This document shows positions 32,678 to 43,486 of a DNA stretch of 64,000 nucleotides, piece by piece. This stretch comes from Scedosporium boydii. Taxonomy: Eukaryota > Ascomycota > Sordariomycetes > Microascales > Microascaceae. A program made the translations under genes and the position numbers. The DNA lies in the NCBI GenBank assembly GCA_002221725.1, contig NJFT01000182.1, positions 18,742 to 82,741 of the forward strand, given 5' to 3'. How positions within the stretch are numbered: the stretch's first letter is position 1; each line of letters opens with the position of its first letter. Under the pieces are notes generated by a model. It was not told where the DNA came from. It saw nothing but the letters and a program-made list of their open reading frames with translations, and did not search any database.

Positions 32678-34720
32678 TTTGTGTGCCATGGATTGGGGCT
32701 TTCACATATCCCCTTACCCCGGCTCCGACGCCTAGCGACTAGCGACTAGCAACTAGGCGTGCACACACATTGTTCCGCCGCCTTGTCACTACTGCTATAG
32801 CCTTTACCAAGCCTCGTTCTTTTTTTTAATTCCTGGACAAGCGGCATTCTTCCCCTCACATTGCTCTCAGCAAATCTAGGGCTCTGAGGAGGTTGATGTT
32901 GGACACCCAACTCGTACACTTGACTGGAGAAACCCATGTCATAGTCTATCGAGAATCCACCGCGCATTTCTGGGATTCTCTAATCAAGAGAGATACTCGG
33001 CAGCCTCAGCCTTTGGCTTAGGATGCGGGTAACTCCTACTTTTCGCTCCCAACCTCTTGGAGCATATTCTAGTTATTTCTTCTACCTCTGATGACAGCCT
33101 CTTGACTGGCAACAGCATAGGGCGTATCTACGGACCGGGGAGAGGGATGCATAGCAACTTGGGAAACGGGCAGGAAAGAATGTATGGACGATTCGACGAA
33201 GGATACCCCCTTGGTTTTTTTTTTCCCTTTTTTTTTGTTTGTATTTTCTCTCTCTAAACTCTATCCCCCTTAAATCACCGATTTCTTTTGACTCGTATTT
33301 ATTTTTCCTCCTCTTTTTATGGCCTCGTCTTTTCCTTTGTCATAACTCTCTCCTCTCACGTACGCACATATACACATTTTCCCTGTTTTATTATGGGAAG
33401 TGGTTCTGTCCCCCGTCTATCGAGAGCGTCTTTTTTATTTCATTTGATGCAATCATTGCCTCTTTTTCTTCTGTTTCTACCCTTGATTATACTGCTATGA
33501 AATTCCGGCAGGGGCGCCGGGAGAAACTGGTCTGGTTACCATGGGAGGTAGTTTTGAGTTGCAAGGATACATGGGATGGGGAACAAGCAAAAGGGCATTT
33601 GTGAATCTGGACTGCAAATGGTATACAGGATAAGATTGGGGGGGGGGGGGGGGGAGAAAAAAAGAAAAGAAGAAAAAAAAGGAAAACGTCTAATCAATAT
33701 GATTAAAATTAAGAGAGAAGTGCAACAAGGTATTTCCGGCGGTGGTGATGACGGCGATGCGAAAGAGAGTTGTCTTATTCTTTTTTCCTTTCCTTTTTTT
33801 TTTTTACATTGACGGCGAAGAGGAAAGAGATTGCCTTTTGATTCCCCTCCATCGACCTTGTTTTTCTTCTCGAAAAAGGCGATGCTGTCCTGGAGGAAGC
33901 GAAACTGATATAGAACTTTTTTTGATGAGGGCCCATCTGTCGCCAGACATGGTCTGCCATGAATACAATCATAGTACTAGCCGAGAGTTGAGAAGTGCTT
34001 CGTCCATTGTCATAGGCATTGTCATATGCAAATAGAGCCAGCCGATCGTACGCTGCGAGATGTGTACTTGGGGCATTGAGATGGATTTGAGGCGTCCGAC
34101 GGCGCATCCTCAACCACGTTCAATTGGAATGAAATGAGAGGGCAGTTCGAGATGACGGCGCCTTATAAACTTAGAGGAAGTGGTTTACTTCCGTAGGGGT
34201 TCGAAGAGAGCATATCTGGCCCGGCCGATTATTTTGGTTAGTGTCTCGTGCCCGATGCCTCGTGTCTCGCATCTCGGCACGGAACACTGCGAAAGCCAGA
34301 CCAGACCAGGTTCCCCCAATAAATGTCGCCGTTGAGCCTCGGCATGTTGCAGCTCGCCAGCTTAGCTCCCACCATGCTGGACCCTCCCCGCATGCCCCGA
34401 CGCCGTGCAAATCTACCAAATCGAGCAAAACAACCTAACATGGAGGAAGCTGACCTCGGAATAATCGCCCGGACTTTGGACAAGCTAAAAAGTAGAATTC
34501 CGGAAACGTGCAAAAGTATATAATTTGGTCCCCGAGTGCGAAATGCTCCTCCCTCCGGTCCTGTAACGCTAGTGGCTTCAATTTCACCTCCAAGACCCCC
34601 CAAAGACAACGTTGAAAGTCGTTGCAGGAAGTATTACGGGGATAATTTTTGGGGGGGATTTAAGCATTTCGTCATCCTGTCTGGAAAGGTAGCCTCCTCA
34701 CGCGCTCCCTCCCTCACACC
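32678..34720. other. Intergenic: hapB 3' region and phosphotransferase promoter
   Basis: About 2 kb without a recognised gene. It is dominated by low-complexity tracts (T-rich at 33214-33340, a G-run at 33638, T-rich at 33780-33807). The last 200 bp should be the promoter of the gene at 34721. Confidence 0.55.
33638..33690 (+). repeat. G17 run followed by purine-only tract
   Basis: Seventeen consecutive G residues (33638-33654) followed by an A/G-only stretch to about 33687. Likely length-variable; the exact count may be affected by sequencing error. Confidence 0.85.
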
Positions 34721-36219
34721 ATGGCTGGACCGATCCGGCACCCAATCAACCAGGCGAACCTGGAGCGATATCTCCAGGAACACGTCCCAGAGATTAAGAC
34801 GCCCCTCGACATTAAGCAGGTAATCAATCACCCACTTGCCTTCCCACTTCCCTTCTTTCCAAACTATCAATCCTCCACATCGCATCGCAATCGCTGACCG
34901 TCGAAACCCCTTTCGCAGTTCGGCTTCGGTCAATCCAATCCCACCTACCAACTCACCTCCGCCACCGGCATCCGCTATGTCCTCCGCAAGAAGCCCCCGG
35001 GCAAGCTCCTCTCCAAGACGGCGCACAAGGTCGAGCGCGAGTACCGCATCATGCGCGCCATCGGCGAGGCCAACGCCCAGGGGTCCGCGAGCGTGCGGGT
35101 CCCCGTGCCGAAGACGTATTGCCTTTGCGAGGACGACGAGGTCGTCGGCACGCCGTTTTACGTGATGGAGTTTTTGGACGGGAGGATCTTTGAGGATTTT
35201 AGTATACCCGGCGTGGATCCCGAGACGAGGACGGCTATGTATGTGGTTTTCAGTTTCCCTGCCCTTTGCTTTTTGCATATCTTGCAAGCTTGGTCGGAAA
35301 GAAGAAATGAGAAAAAGAAGCAGAGCAACTAATGGGTATCGCGAGCAAACAGGTGGGCAGACGCAATCCGCACCCTTGCAAACCTCCACTCCATCAACCC
35401 CGCATCCATCGGCCTCGCCTCCTTCGGCAGGGACAAGGATTTCTACTCGCGCCAGATCAAGACGTGGTCGACCATCTGCAAGGCCCAAGAGGCCGTTCGC
35501 GACGTCGAGTCGGGAGAGAAAGTCGGCCCCTTGCCGCACATGGAGGATCTCGTGTCGTATTTCGCCGATCTTAAGAAGCAGCCTGCTGATAGGGCCGTGA
35601 TTGTCCATGGGGATTTCAAGATTGATAACTTGGTTTATCATAAGACGGAGCCCAGGGTTATTGGTATATTAGAGTAAGTTTTACCCCCCCTTCCCCCTCC
35701 TTGTACACGCTGCGCTGGCAATGAGAAGGGCAGACTGCTAACATGGTCTCTGTTTCCACCAGCTGGGAAATGTCCACAATAGGCCACCCCCTCTCCGACC
35801 TCTCCAACCTCCTAACAGCATTCACAACCGCCCCAGCCCCCTCCTCCCCCCTCACAGCCTCCAACTCCTCCCTCTCCAACCCGGCCTTCATCCCCGGCAA
35901 CACTCCAGGCCTACCCACCCGCGAAGACCTCATCGCCATGTACGCCTCCGCCACAGCCTCCGCCTCGGCCGCCAAGGGTAAGGCATCTGCGGGAGGCTAC
36001 GATCCGCGGCCCGGCGGCGAGGTCTCCTGGGGCGCCGCCTTCAACCTCTTCAAGCTGGCCGCTGTCTGTCAGGGCATCGCGGCGAGGCAGGCCGTGAGGC
36101 AGGCGAGCTCGGCTCAGGCCGCTGTGCATGCGGCGGCGAGGGGGCCGTTGGCTGAGCTTGCTTGGCGGATGATTGAGGATAGGGAGAAGGAGGGTAGGGG
36201 GAACAAGGCCCGCTTGTAA
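34721..36219 (+). CDS. APH-family phosphotransferase (aminoglycoside/choline kinase-like fold)
   Basis: Exons 34721-34819, 34919-35238, 35353-35673 and 35763-36219 (398 aa), with all introns in phase. The N-lobe has [12 protein letters not shown] (glycine-rich loop) and [12 protein letters not shown] with the ATP-binding Lys. The catalytic loop is [15 protein letters not shown] (HGDxxxxN, about residues 223-230) and the metal-binding motif is [16 protein letters not shown] (about 245-260). This combination is typical of the soluble kinase-like proteins related to the N-terminal domain of ACAD10/ACAD11, which are thought to phosphorylate hydroxylated acyl substrates; the substrate of the fungal stand-alone versions is not established. 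The C-terminus is Ala-rich. Coding GC is high at third positions, so a long antisense frame (335 codons) overlaps it and is spurious. Convergent with the F-box gene. Confidence 0.88.
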
Positions 36220-36958
36220 ACCTTTTTCTTCTTCTTTACTTATTGCAGATGTTCGTGTTTTCGTGTTGGCTAAATAGCATCAACGTGCTGATAGAGGGGA
36301 GGAAGCATGAGGACTATATAGACATATACAGCCCAAAACGCATGTGTGTATGGAGGAGTAGTAGAATAAAGGGCTTGGTTCAGCCGCATTACAGCATTTA
36401 AATATGTCAATTCAACCATTGTCTTTATAATGATAACTTAGTACGCCTTGCCTGCCTTGCCCTTGTGTTTCCGTCTTCGCCGTTTACCATCGGAATGAAA
36501 TGAAACAATTGTTTTTTTGCCTTTAACGAACCGCCCTTCGCCTGTTTCCTCCTTACCAACACCGTGTTTGACAGATGAACCAGACCTTGCATCAACCATT
36601 CAACATGAGAGAAGAAAGAACGAGAAAAAGAAGAAGGGGGGAAAGCAGGAAAAAGAGGAAAAAAAGGAAAACAAAAAGGTGGGAAGAGAAAAAGGGGGAA
36701 GAGAAAACGGGTGGAAGTAACATGATCCGAGAGTTGAGAAAAGGTAAGGAAGAGGAGCACGAGAAAGTGCAAAGAAAAAGGAAGAAAAGTAAAACATGAG
36801 TAAAGTACATTCGTGCTCGTTGTCGAAGAACTCCCTAGGGAATACAGACATGGCGTCATTTCCCAATCTCGCACTTGATAATCAGTGCCTGAAGACTGCC
36901 CAGAGCCCTCATCTGAGAAAAGTGGGCGTTGTTTCGAATGTTAGAGTGGGACTGTCAT
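36220..36958. other. Convergent 3' regions of the phosphotransferase and F-box genes
   Basis: 739 bp with no gene. It contains an unusually long purine-rich tract (separate entry) between the two facing 3' ends. Confidence 0.6.
36606..36796 (+). repeat. Polypurine tract between convergent genes
   Basis: About 190 bases of the plus strand are overwhelmingly A and G, with the segment 36622-36712 almost purely so. Such tracts can form triplex or R-loop structures; here it lies where two transcripts converge. Confidence 0.7.
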
Positions 36959-38614
36959 TCAAACCATGTCGAGAATAGCTTCGTCCCATCCGGCGAAGTC
37001 GATATCGAACCAGTCCTCAAGGTCTCCAAGGTCGCCACCAAAGGGCCCATCAGGTCCATCGTCTAAAAATGGGTCAAAGCCGTCGACGTCATCGTCTTCT
37101 CCCGGGCCATCGCCAATCAAATCGTGACCAAGTAAGTCGTGCCAGTGAAGAAGGAGCGCTTCGCCGTCAATGCGGTCCGCCACCCACTTCTTCTTCAACC
37201 AACTAGGACCGGTGATAACATGGACTCCCTTCTTGTGAAGATGGTGCGGATCGCCAACAGCTTCTAGGCTGCGGAAATGGCGTCCGAATGAGTCGGTGAG
37301 ATGAGGGGCAGCCAGACACATAAAGCTCAACGGTCGTTCGGCAGCCGTGAATTGCACAACGATGGTGTCCGACTTAGACTTGCCCTTGCCGACGAGCTTC
37401 TTCATCTGCCTGCGCAGAAGATTGTCTGGGCATTGGTTTGTGCTGGGAGCGCCATCCCAGTAAACGTGGAAGGTGGAGTCAAGGAAGGTGTCCTCGTCGT
37501 CGTCATTAGGATCCTGTATGCTTGTCCTGGATAGGTTGAGCTGGATAACATCGTAGAGTGCATCCATGCGCACTCCGCCAGTCGCAGTGATCGGGAGAGT
37601 AGTGATCGACATGGGTCCAGCGGTAGATGTTTCGGCAGGCTTGCTGACGACGGGATAATCGACTGTAGCCTTGTAATAGTCGTAATACGGGTGAGCCAGA
37701 TAGTTCACATTGACATGGGTTCGTTCGCAGTAGGCAAGTCGCTGCATCGGTGGCTGCCTGACCAACATGCGCCGCCAGCTAGCACCTTTTCGAAGGTATT
37801 TCTCCATCTTGAGGTTGTCAACATCAGGCCACTCTATCGCCATCTTCCATTTCGGCGGGCATCCAGGTCTGGAGACGCCGGCTTCAGCACTTTGTGAATT
37901 AGTCGTGAGGTCGATATTGGGGTTGGCGTGCCCAGATGGCCCAGCCACTCCGTTGGCTCCAAGCACCTCGTTAAGCGCCGCCATGGCGCCAATGTCCCCC
38001 AGGACACCGTCTTCATCATTATACAGCAGGTCGACATCAATTGGGTTCACAGATGTGCCAGTCATATTCTCGGCGTTCGGATCGGCGTTGACGACCTTGA
38101 CGTGGGGGTATCGAACGTCGAACATGGGATAAAAGTCCAAATCTTGGAAGCCGTGCATGTGATAGCATGGTGGAGTCTTTCGAAGAGAAAACAGGTGGGC
38201 AAAATGCTTCTCCAATATGGGGTTCTTGACGGGCTTGGGCGCGGGTTTGCCAGGGCTCGCGCGGATTGGCAAGAAGAAAAGAGCCTGCTGGATAGAAACG
38301 GAGGTCTGGATCACGCTGTGCCAGTGTTTGGAGACGCGGCAGGCGGTGGTGAGAAGAGTCTCTTGGTCGCAAGCAAGTAAGATCTTCTCAAGGAGTTCAG
38401 TAATGGCCAAAACACGCCGGACGGCTGAGTTCGTGGAAGGCAAAGCCTGTGTGGAGGGTTGGAGCTCTCCCTCTCCCTCTCCACTACCCTCTCTCTTTCG
38501 GTTAGGAGGCGACGTAGGAGTAGATTTTGATGTTCGTGCCCTCTTGCAGGGCTCATTTGGCTCGCACACGGCAGAGGGCAGGCCTTGTCGCTTGCGGGCT
38601 GGCTTGGAAGCCAT
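36959..38614 (-). CDS. F-box domain protein
   Basis: A single exon of 551 aa on the minus strand. The first ATG of the frame is at 38614 (MASKPARKRQG) in a good context, GTCATGG; the frame extends further upstream only from a GTG. The N-terminus is basic and low-complexity. An F-box follows at about residues 66-117: VRRVLAITELLEKILLACD, then LLTTACRVSKHWHSVIQTS and a Leu/Phe-rich end (ALFFLP), the layout common in filamentous ascomycetes. F-box proteins recruit substrates to SCF ubiquitin ligases through Skp1. The remaining 430 residues show no recognised repeat (no WD40 or LRR), so the substrate cannot be inferred. The C-terminus is strongly acidic with many Asp-Gly pairs (last 60 residues). 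Confidence 0.8.
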   Translation of the reverse strand: MASKPARKRQGLPSAVCEPNEPCKRARTSKSTPTSPPNRKREGSGEGEGELQPSTQALPSTNSAVRRVLAITELLEKILLACDQETLLTTACRVSKHWHSVIQTSVSIQQALFFLPIRASPGKPAPKPVKNPILEKHFAHLFSLRKTPPCYHMHGFQDLDFYPMFDVRYPHVKVVNADPNAENMTGTSVNPIDVDLLYNDEDGVLGDIGAMAALNEVLGANGVAGPSGHANPNIDLTTNSQSAEAGVSRPGCPPKWKMAIEWPDVDNLKMEKYLRKGASWRRMLVRQPPMQRLAYCERTHVNVNYLAHPYYDYYKATVDYPVVSKPAETSTAGPMSITTLPITATGGVRMDALYDVIQLNLSRTSIQDPNDDDEDTFLDSTFHVYWDGAPSTNQCPDNLLRRQMKKLVGKGKSKSDTIVVQFTAAERPLSFMCLAAPHLTDSFGRHFRSLEAVGDPHHLHKKGVHVITGPSWLKKKWVADRIDGEALLLHWHDLLGHDLIGDGPGEDDDVDGFDPFLDDGPDGPFGGDLGDLEDWFDIDFAGWDEAILDMV

Positions 38615-40109
38615 GACGACCTGTGCGTTCCGCCGGTGGGCCGACGGCAACACCGGACTATAGACGGGATTCCTCCCAACACTGCCCCCTATTGTTGGCT
38701 ATGTCGAATATCGGACGTCGGTTCCCCAGCTAGGGAGAGTCAAATGAACGGGTTAGAGAGGAAAGGCTGAGAAGAGAGAAAATGGCGAGAGAGGGGAAAT
38801 ATTAGTATCCTGCCATGCAAAGCACACTGCTGAGTACTACCTGGGCGTTAGTCTATGGCTGGCCAGTGCAGAGTTACGGGAGTTTTGGGGGGGTCGCGAA
38901 CTCACGCAGGACGAGGAATTGCTGCCCAGAGCATCCAGAGCCTGCATGGAGTGTATGTATGCAAGTGAAGGGAGGAGGGGATCAGCGTCACGACTTCGTT
39001 TGCATTTGGGATAAAGTGAGATCAGAGGAACAAAACGAACGAGATACGTCGAGACATGTGAGAGCAAAGTATTACGTGAGTACAGCATGGCCGTTCCTAC
39101 CTACTAGGGGTACCTGGGGAACACTGGCCCAAGGATGGCTCGAGCGTACCATGGACGCCGCGTTTGTCAAGCTCCAGTTGTCTCGATCTCGTTTTTGGAG
39201 ACAATGAATGGAGAGGAAGGAGCTAGCTCATCAAACATTAAAACGATTTAACCAGGACGAAGTCAGAAATCCTGGGTTTGGGAAGATCTTGATGCATCGA
39301 GTCTACGGAATATATCACAAGAGTCAAAGCTAGTTTTTGAGATAGAGCACTTTTACTTGGAAGGTTCCTGGAGGAGAGGAACACAAGTCCTGGATCGCCG
39401 ATCGTTCTGCTGGGTTGCCCCTTCCGCATCGCAGGCCCCTCCCAGCACATCCTTCCTCCACTTTCAGCTCCAGTCGAGGCCCAGCACTTCCAAGACTGAA
39501 CAATTTGAATGCTCTTTCCTTCATTGTTCGTACATACCAAGGTACATCGATGTAATTACCAATACTTGAATTGGTACTGAGGTACAATTAATTGGATTGG
39601 GCGAATCACGGGAATTTGAGCGGGTTGATCCCGCCTGTCATAGGCCCTCTCTGTTCTAGGAGATAAAGATCAATTGATCTAGACTACACACTGACCGAAA
39701 CACGAAGACCGGTGTGCTTTGGCTTTTCGTGATTGCATTAGGGAAGACTACTTCGTCGTAGAGTGGCACCCTGATCTTCAGCCCATCTCACTGGTTGTGT
39801 TGCTCCATTTTATATTCACATAAATGCTATATCTGGTATTAAACTCAAAAGTGAGGAGGATTGGTTAGTCTGCGAAGATGAAATCACAGCCGCAAATTCG
39901 CTAGTTCCCGTTACCTTCGTATCAAACCTGCCATGTTACGGCGGGTTAACGACTCTCTCTCGAGGACTTACTTCGCAGCTTAGCTGGCCCAACCGACAGA
40001 GAACGAATCTCATGTTCCTCCTCCCTCCATCGATGCCCAGTAAAAGCAACACTGTCTACGAAGTACTGCCTCGCAATCCTGCCGGTTGAGGCTCATATTA
40101 GCTTCACAT

Positions 40110-40134
40110 TATATATACATATATATATATATAT
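40110..40134. repeat. (AT)n microsatellite
   Basis: An AT dinucleotide tract with a single interruption (ATATATACATATATAT core). No function inferred. Confidence 0.85.
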
Positions 40135-40357
40135 TTGGCTATTATTAGCGGCAGTAGTCTTTTAATTTTCTCCCTCCCTCCTAATTTTTCTCCAGTCCAG
40201 CAATTCGAATTGCACGCTCAGAGTGCCGTCGTGGTGTCTGATGTTGGGATGAAGCGGACCCCTCAACATTATCACAGCCGCTGGTGAGCTTCTCCCAGTG
40301 AGTCAGTAGAAGGTTGTGCCTTAAATCTCACCGACTCGTACTTCGGTCCAAACGGGC

Positions 40358-40385
<28 letters not shown>
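40358..40385 (+). repeat. A28 homopolymer
   Basis: Twenty-eight consecutive A residues. No retroposon body or target-site duplication is apparent around it. Confidence 0.85.
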
Positions 40386-40388
<3 letters not shown>

Positions 40389-40921
40389 ACGAGAGGTTCG
40401 ATCACGATCACGATGTGTGTACAAGGACACATTGATTAACCTCACTGCGTTGACCAGCCAGCTGGCGCTCTCTCCCGCGGTCTCTCCCTGCCAGAGTTTT
40501 CGTGCCCAACTGACAAATCCCGAAACTCATCAGGTCCGCCCCCGACACACCGGTACGGAGCATCTCGAAATTACCTTGATAGAAGTGTTGCTTTTTATAA
40601 GCCGTTGCCTCCAAAAAAGGAACATGGCGTCCCGGCGATTTCCGTTGCAAGTCAGTGCAACTCTGGGCGACGAGCAATAGCAACTGCGGGCTCAGATTCC
40701 CGGAACTGCCAGATAATATTATAAGTCAATAATGTTGTGAAGTGGCATCAACTGATATTACTTGACGTGAGTACCGAGGTGTAGAAAGCGGAACTTTTAC
40801 GTTGATCGATAATACATGTACAAATCGAATCGATCGTTTTCAAGTATTACGTTGGTCCTGGGTGATGGGATCGAAGCTGGAGATCGACTTTCTTTGGGTC
40901 TTTCCACAAGTTCAAAACATG

Positions 40922-40996
40922 CAGTGGCCAGGCCTAGCAGTGGCCAGGCCTAGCAGTGGCCTAGAAGTGGCTCCTGGTGGCTCCTGGTGTCTCCTT
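40922..40996 (+). repeat. Compound minisatellite
   Basis: Two exact copies of a 16-bp unit (CAGTGGCCAGGCCTAG, 40922-40953) and an 11-bp shortened third copy, followed by three copies of a 10-bp unit (GTGGCTCCTG, 40967-40996, the third with two changes). Confidence 0.8.
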
Positions 40997-42057
40997 GAAT
41001 CTATGAGTCTATGATTCTCCCAGATCGCTAGATCCGGCATTAGCGCACCTCTTCCCCAACCTGACAACGTCGTAATTAGTTCTTATTCGAAGGTTGGGCG
41101 CACCTAGACATGAAGCCACTATACCTGAGCTATGCCGTATCGCGGGTTCTACTGCATCGCTAGTCAAGCAAACCCCATGTTTTTTTTTTCTCTCCCCCAT
41201 TGATCCTGAAGCTTGGCATTTCTTGGCTTTGGCACCTTCCTCCCACGTCGTTTTCCGCTGCCCCGTTCTCTCCCCATTCTCCCCTTAAGTTCTGAACAGG
41301 CATTCTCCAACTTTTGGGGCAAAATATTTCTACCCCCAAGTCATGTGTCCATCCAATGGGACCAGACTCACCAGGCCGCCCGCAGGGATAGCAACCTGCA
41401 GCTCAAGAGTCTACAAGTTGATTGGATGCCCGAGCCGAACATGTCCAATAGACCACGAAGATAATACGGGGAATGGATGAACACAGTTAAGCTCTTTTCG
41501 AAGTAGGCTTCAATGTTGTATGCGTTTTTAGTGCAAAATAGTCATGACCCCACCGATGGAAGGGGCGTGGGGCAGCTCTCTTGATTTCGGGGCGGTTTGA
41601 TGTTAGTTTTCGGATGTGCTTTGGCCCCAGGTACGGAGAGTTTAGCTCTTTGTCGTTGTTTCTCGGTGCAAGTCGGTACATAGGTCGTGTCTGGTGTAAG
41701 TCAGGCTAACCCAGTAACTTCTTTACTGCTTTCGGCGGGGTGAAATATTGACCATGTGTGTGGGAGTCAGCGTATGGTATCCACAGGGACCTGTGAATTT
41801 AAAAGAAATATTATAATCAATATATATCTACAGAATTCAATCATAATCATGAGCTTCGTCAATAAATCATCCAGGTGCAGCCGACTTTCCATGCCCCACC
41901 CGGGAGATCTCCCATCAAGACCCATCATGAGCATCCGACACCGATCTTTACCGATCGGACCGAAACTGTGGGGACAAGTAAGTATAGGGGTCCGATAAAG
42001 GTCGGAAGAGACGAATGCCGAGTCTCTGGCTTATTAGATTGCGAGGAGGGTAGGCTT

Positions 42058-43486
42058 TCAGTCGTTCTGGAGAATGTAGCCATCGGAAGAATATTCCGGT
42101 GGAAGATCCGAACGGCACCAGATGTTGACAGGCGAGGTCATGGCAACACACTAGAACTCGGCATTAGCACAAAGCACTTTCACCAAAGAAGAGAACTGTT
42201 TGCCGGCCCCGGGGGGGGGGGGGGGGGGGGACGAAGGATACATACCTCGATATTGTCTCGCTTCCCACTCGAGAACCCGACGACCACATTCATGGTATAA
42301 CTCCGGGCCACGTTGGAGGACGAGAATGAAATGGGCACTTCGGGAACACCCCTGTCTCGCCAGAGATTGCTATCAATCCTGCAAGTACCCCTCTTCCCTC
42401 CCGAAATGAGAGAGAAATCTCCGTTTATGGAGCAAATGGTCGTAGTGGACTCCGTCGCTCTGCTAGCAGGACCGCTCTGCACCGATGTAGCCGCTGTCAA
42501 GGAAATACGTAGCCTCCGTAGCCGGATGCAGCCGAGGCACGACATCAAGTCTTCCGTTACCGTGATATCCAGCTCCATCGGTACGGGCTGGCCGAGTTGT
42601 AAAACGGTAGGCGATGGGAGGGTGAGGTCCACTTGCAATGCAGGACAATACTGGGGAAGATATGGTGCCTCGTACGGCGGGGTGATGCCCGGGTTCAAAC
42701 TGTCCGCCGCGAGCATCGCGCAAATGCTCGTTGTGGGAATCGATAGGGGGCGATGAAGCAAGACGTGGTTCGGCGGCCGGAATAGAATGGCGTGCTTCTC
42801 TACCAGCTTCGAGCGCACTTTGGACGCTGTGCTGACCTCGACCCGAACAGAGTAAGTGACGGTGGCCCTGAGGTCATCCTCACGCATGTCAAGGCTTGGG
42901 GGCGCGTAAAACTGCGAGCATGGAGGGATGGGGAACTGAAGGCGGAATGGAATGCGAAGATGGCCCTTTTCTAATCCTCGGTGGTCCTTTTCATATGTGC
43001 TGGGGTTTAAAGTGTGACTGCAATCTAGGATCTGGAGGAATCATGTCAGCGGAACTGCGAAGTCCGTTTGGACTCGAGAAACATCAATAGCCTTACCTTC
43101 TTAGTGATTTTTATACCTCTAGAATCCGGAAATCCGTCTATCCAAAACTCTTCTTCAACAGGTACGAACGACAAAGTCAGCTTCCCTAAACCCACGATAT
43201 TCGTCAGTTATCATGACCTTCACGGCGAGGTCGCCCGCAGAGAAAAGAAATGTGGGTTAGTATCGGAGCCGCATCGGGTCCGCCTTGGGGGGGGGTTCAG
43301 GGCAACGGGAGATTTACCAGTCAACGACACCACCACGCTTGTGATAGAAACATCTTTTTTTAACTCTAGTTTTATGGCGCCTCCCACGACATCGCCGACC
43401 GTAAACCATGGTCTGCCATATGGATGTTTGATGGCGATGTCGCACTTCATGGGCTGCGCCAGTCCGCGGAGATGCGAGATGCGCAT
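42058..43486 (-). CDS. Alpha-arrestin-like adaptor with two PY motifs
   Basis: Exons on the minus strand: 43486-43318, 43185-43097, 43031-42246 and 42150-42058 (378 aa). Arrestin-fold strands are recognisable from the start (MKCDIAIKHPYGRPWFTVGD, GGAIKLELKKDVSITSVVVS) through GHLRIPFRLQFPIPP and the C-terminal half (LTLPSPTVLQLGQPVPMELD). Fungal alpha-arrestins link plasma-membrane transporters or receptors to the Rsp5/HulA ubiquitin ligase through [L/P]PxY motifs. Two are present: LPQY at about 211-214 and PPEY at about 365-368, the latter in the small last exon, which supports that exon. The start may be 43486 or the internal ATG 39 bases downstream; the first intron (132 bp) is the least certain junction, and the usual GES segment after strand 3 is not seen. 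Intron 3 contains a 20-base homopolymer. Confidence 0.78.
42211..42230 (+). repeat. G20 homopolymer inside arrestin intron 3
   Basis: Twenty G residues on the plus strand, so C20 in the arrestin pre-mRNA, about 15 bases after the donor GTATGT. Likely length-polymorphic. Confidence 0.85.

Larger units (their letters stand above)
38615..42057. other. Spacer between the F-box and arrestin genes
   Basis: About 3.4 kb, both neighbours on the minus strand. No gene recognised. It holds an AT microsatellite, a 28-base A-run, a small compound minisatellite (separate entries) and one TACGAAGTA word (40067). Confidence 0.55.

Noticed and set aside
34634..35641. A 335-codon frame antisense to the phosphotransferase
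   Set aside because: The plus strand carries catalytic motifs, introns and a conserved product; the antisense frame is a by-product of GC-rich third positions.
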